Source of the DNA: Sphingobacterium sp. CZ-2
Lineage (GTDB): Bacteria > Bacteroidota > Bacteroidia > Sphingobacteriales > Sphingobacteriaceae
Direction of reading: 5' to 3'
NCBI RefSeq assembly: GCF_004526235.1
Contig: NZ_CP038159.1
Location: 3,224,001 to 3,288,000, forward strand
Length of the DNA: 64,000 bases
Below, piece after piece: positions 63,042 through 64,000 of this stretch. Both the position numbers and the translations under genes were made by a program. How positions within the stretch are numbered: the stretch's first letter is position 1; the number at the start of each line of letters is the position of its first letter. The notes beneath the pieces were generated by a model. It did no database searches, was not told the DNA's origin, and saw only the letters and a program-made list of their open reading frames with translations.

Positions 63042-64000
63042 GGAATGTTTTATCAATCGTATAATCAGGGAAAAATATTACTATTTCGGTTCCTACTCCT
63101 AAGTTACTTTCAATGGAAATTTTTAGGTTCAGTTTATCGACTATCCTTTTTACAATGGCCATTCCGACTCCCGATCCTTCAAAGCCAGCAGAATTGGACA
63201 TGCGTTTAAAAATTTCATACACTGTTTCCAACTCGCTTTTCTTGATACCGATTCCATTGTCTATTACTTTATAGTTCACTCCATTGTCTAATTGCTCGGA
63301 TGAAATGGAAACTGTTGGGTTTTTGCTCTTGGAAGAATATTTAATGGCATTACCTATGATATTGACAAATAACTGGTAAACCAGCGTCTTTTCTCCATAA
63401 ACAGGCAATAATTCGCCAAAAGACACATTTAACCCCCCAGAGCTATACCGCTCTCTGGCAATTTCTACAATTTCTTTAATGAATTTATCGGTACTAATTA
63501 ATACAGGTTGATAATCAAATACACTGGCTTTTGAAAAGCTGTGGATCTTATCGAGCATATTAACGATATTATTAACGCCATCCAAGATATTCTGTGTCAT
63601 TTTTTTCTTTAAACCGTCTGGTACGGAATCTCTAACACTCAAGAATTCTCCCGAAAGCTTAATGGCAGTAAGCGGATTTTTCAAATCATGGCTAATGGTA
63701 TAGGCATAGGTATCCAACGCATTATTCATCTCTATCAACTGCTCATTGAGGGCAGCAATTCGTGAAGCCTTCTTTAACATTCCCTGTTGAAGTACGTCCT
63801 TGATTCGTTGAAGAAACAGCACTTCTCTTTGGGTCCATTTTATGGCTGATCCTTTCACTTCCTCCATATACAATTGAAAAGAAGTTCGTGGAGAAGGCTT
63901 TAACACCTGGTCGGCTTCATCCAATACAAAATCCTTTTCCGGTTTTCCTGCCCATTTTTTTATCACTGGTGTTTCCTTTCGGAACCAGATCAATGTAAAC
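63034..64000 (-). CDS. bphP: Bacteriophytochrome histidine kinase, C-terminal part (5' end outside window)
   Basis: About 322 codons remain; the frame is open to the window edge. The first residues (IWFRKETPVIKKWAGKPEK) are the end of the PHY domain, followed by a linker helix (SPRTSFQLYMEEVKGSAIKW), HisKA with the phospho-acceptor His in YTISHDLKNPLTAIK, and a HATPase domain with N-box NIIGNAIKYS, DNGIGI and GSGVGMAIVK. It is a red/far-red light sensing kinase. PAS and GAF domains must lie upstream of the window. No response regulator is visible. Confidence 0.92.
   Translation of the reverse strand, partial: FTLIWFRKETPVIKKWAGKPEKDFVLDEADQVLKPSPRTSFQLYMEEVKGSAIKWTQREVLFLQRIKDVLQQGMLKKASRIAALNEQLIEMNNALDTYAYTISHDLKNPLTAIKLSGEFLSVRDSVPDGLKKKMTQNILDGVNNIVNMLDKIHSFSKASVFDYQPVLISTDKFIKEIVEIARERYSSGGLNVSFGELLPVYGEKTLVYQLFVNIIGNAIKYSSKSKNPTVSISSEQLDNGVNYKVIDNGIGIKKSELETVYEIFKRMSNSAGFEGSGVGMAIVKRIVDKLNLKISIESNLGVGTEIVIFFPDYTIDKTFHE

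Overview
The window looks like the chromosome of a Bacteroidota bacterium of the family Sphingobacteriaceae (Sphingobacterium/Pedobacter-like). This is inferred from low G+C, several SusC/SusD outer-membrane pairs with an ECF sigma/FecR switch, fimbrillin-type lipoproteins, promoter -7 boxes of the TAnnTTTG type, a zeaxanthin-type carotenoid cluster, a PER/CGA-like class A beta-lactamase and a bacteriophytochrome with its heme oxygenase. I saw no tRNA, rRNA, CRISPR array, transposase or integrase gene.

Layout. 1-6206 is a defence-type island: the 3' end of an unidentified gene, a 1046-aa SNF2-like helicase/ATPase overlapping it, a small unknown, an SRA(YDG)-HNH modification-dependent nuclease on the opposite strand, then an HNH nuclease with a HIT protein one base behind it. 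6207-8485 holds a DUF6528 secreted protein and two decayed XRE regulators. 8486-13651 is a thioredoxin-fold protein followed by a SusC split by a frameshift and a SusD. 13686-17269 has a DUF6520-like protein, an AraC regulator, an XRE-like protein with an AmpD-like amidase, and two tandem paralogues of unknown function. 17478-19778 has an NAD(P)-binding protein, interspersed palindromic repeats and small unknowns.

19823-25144 is the carotenoid cluster on the minus strand (marR, then crtI-crtB-unknown-crtZ-crtYcd-idi). The marR and crtI upstream regions share an 8-4-8 inverted repeat, a good candidate for the MarR operator. 25203-31362 holds a MaoC-type hydratase and a TonB receptor/DUF4876/DUF6850 outer-membrane operon with an iron-box-like palindrome. 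31434-37149 is housekeeping and stress material: NTF2-like protein, DUF389 membrane protein, lipocalin, CsbD, and an exonuclease/ATP-dependent DNA ligase pair.

37334-49228 is a sigma/anti-sigma controlled uptake locus: ECF sigma, FecR, SusC with STN domain, SusD, a periplasmic TIM-barrel protein, a BACON/beta-helix lipoprotein, a YdcF protein with an apparent hemopexin-like C-terminal propeller, and a phosphodiester glycosidase lipoprotein. It contains no recognisable classical glycoside hydrolase, so glycosyl-phosphodiester material is a plausible substrate. 49380-50938 has a small lipoprotein and the beta-lactamase. 51304-57386 is a second SusC/SusD operon ending in a DUF4886 SGNH-type hydrolase. 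57691-59846 is a fimbrillin-like pair. 60162-62478 has a SMP-30-like lactonase and an acetyl-xylan-esterase-like hydrolase. 62484-64000 has heme oxygenase and the C-terminal part of a bacteriophytochrome kinase running off the window.

The most interesting items are the helicase/SRA-HNH/HNH-HIT island, the phosphodiester-glycosidase uptake locus with its YdcF-propeller fusion, and the shared operator in the carotenoid cluster. All functional assignments rest on reading motifs by eye; no database search was run.
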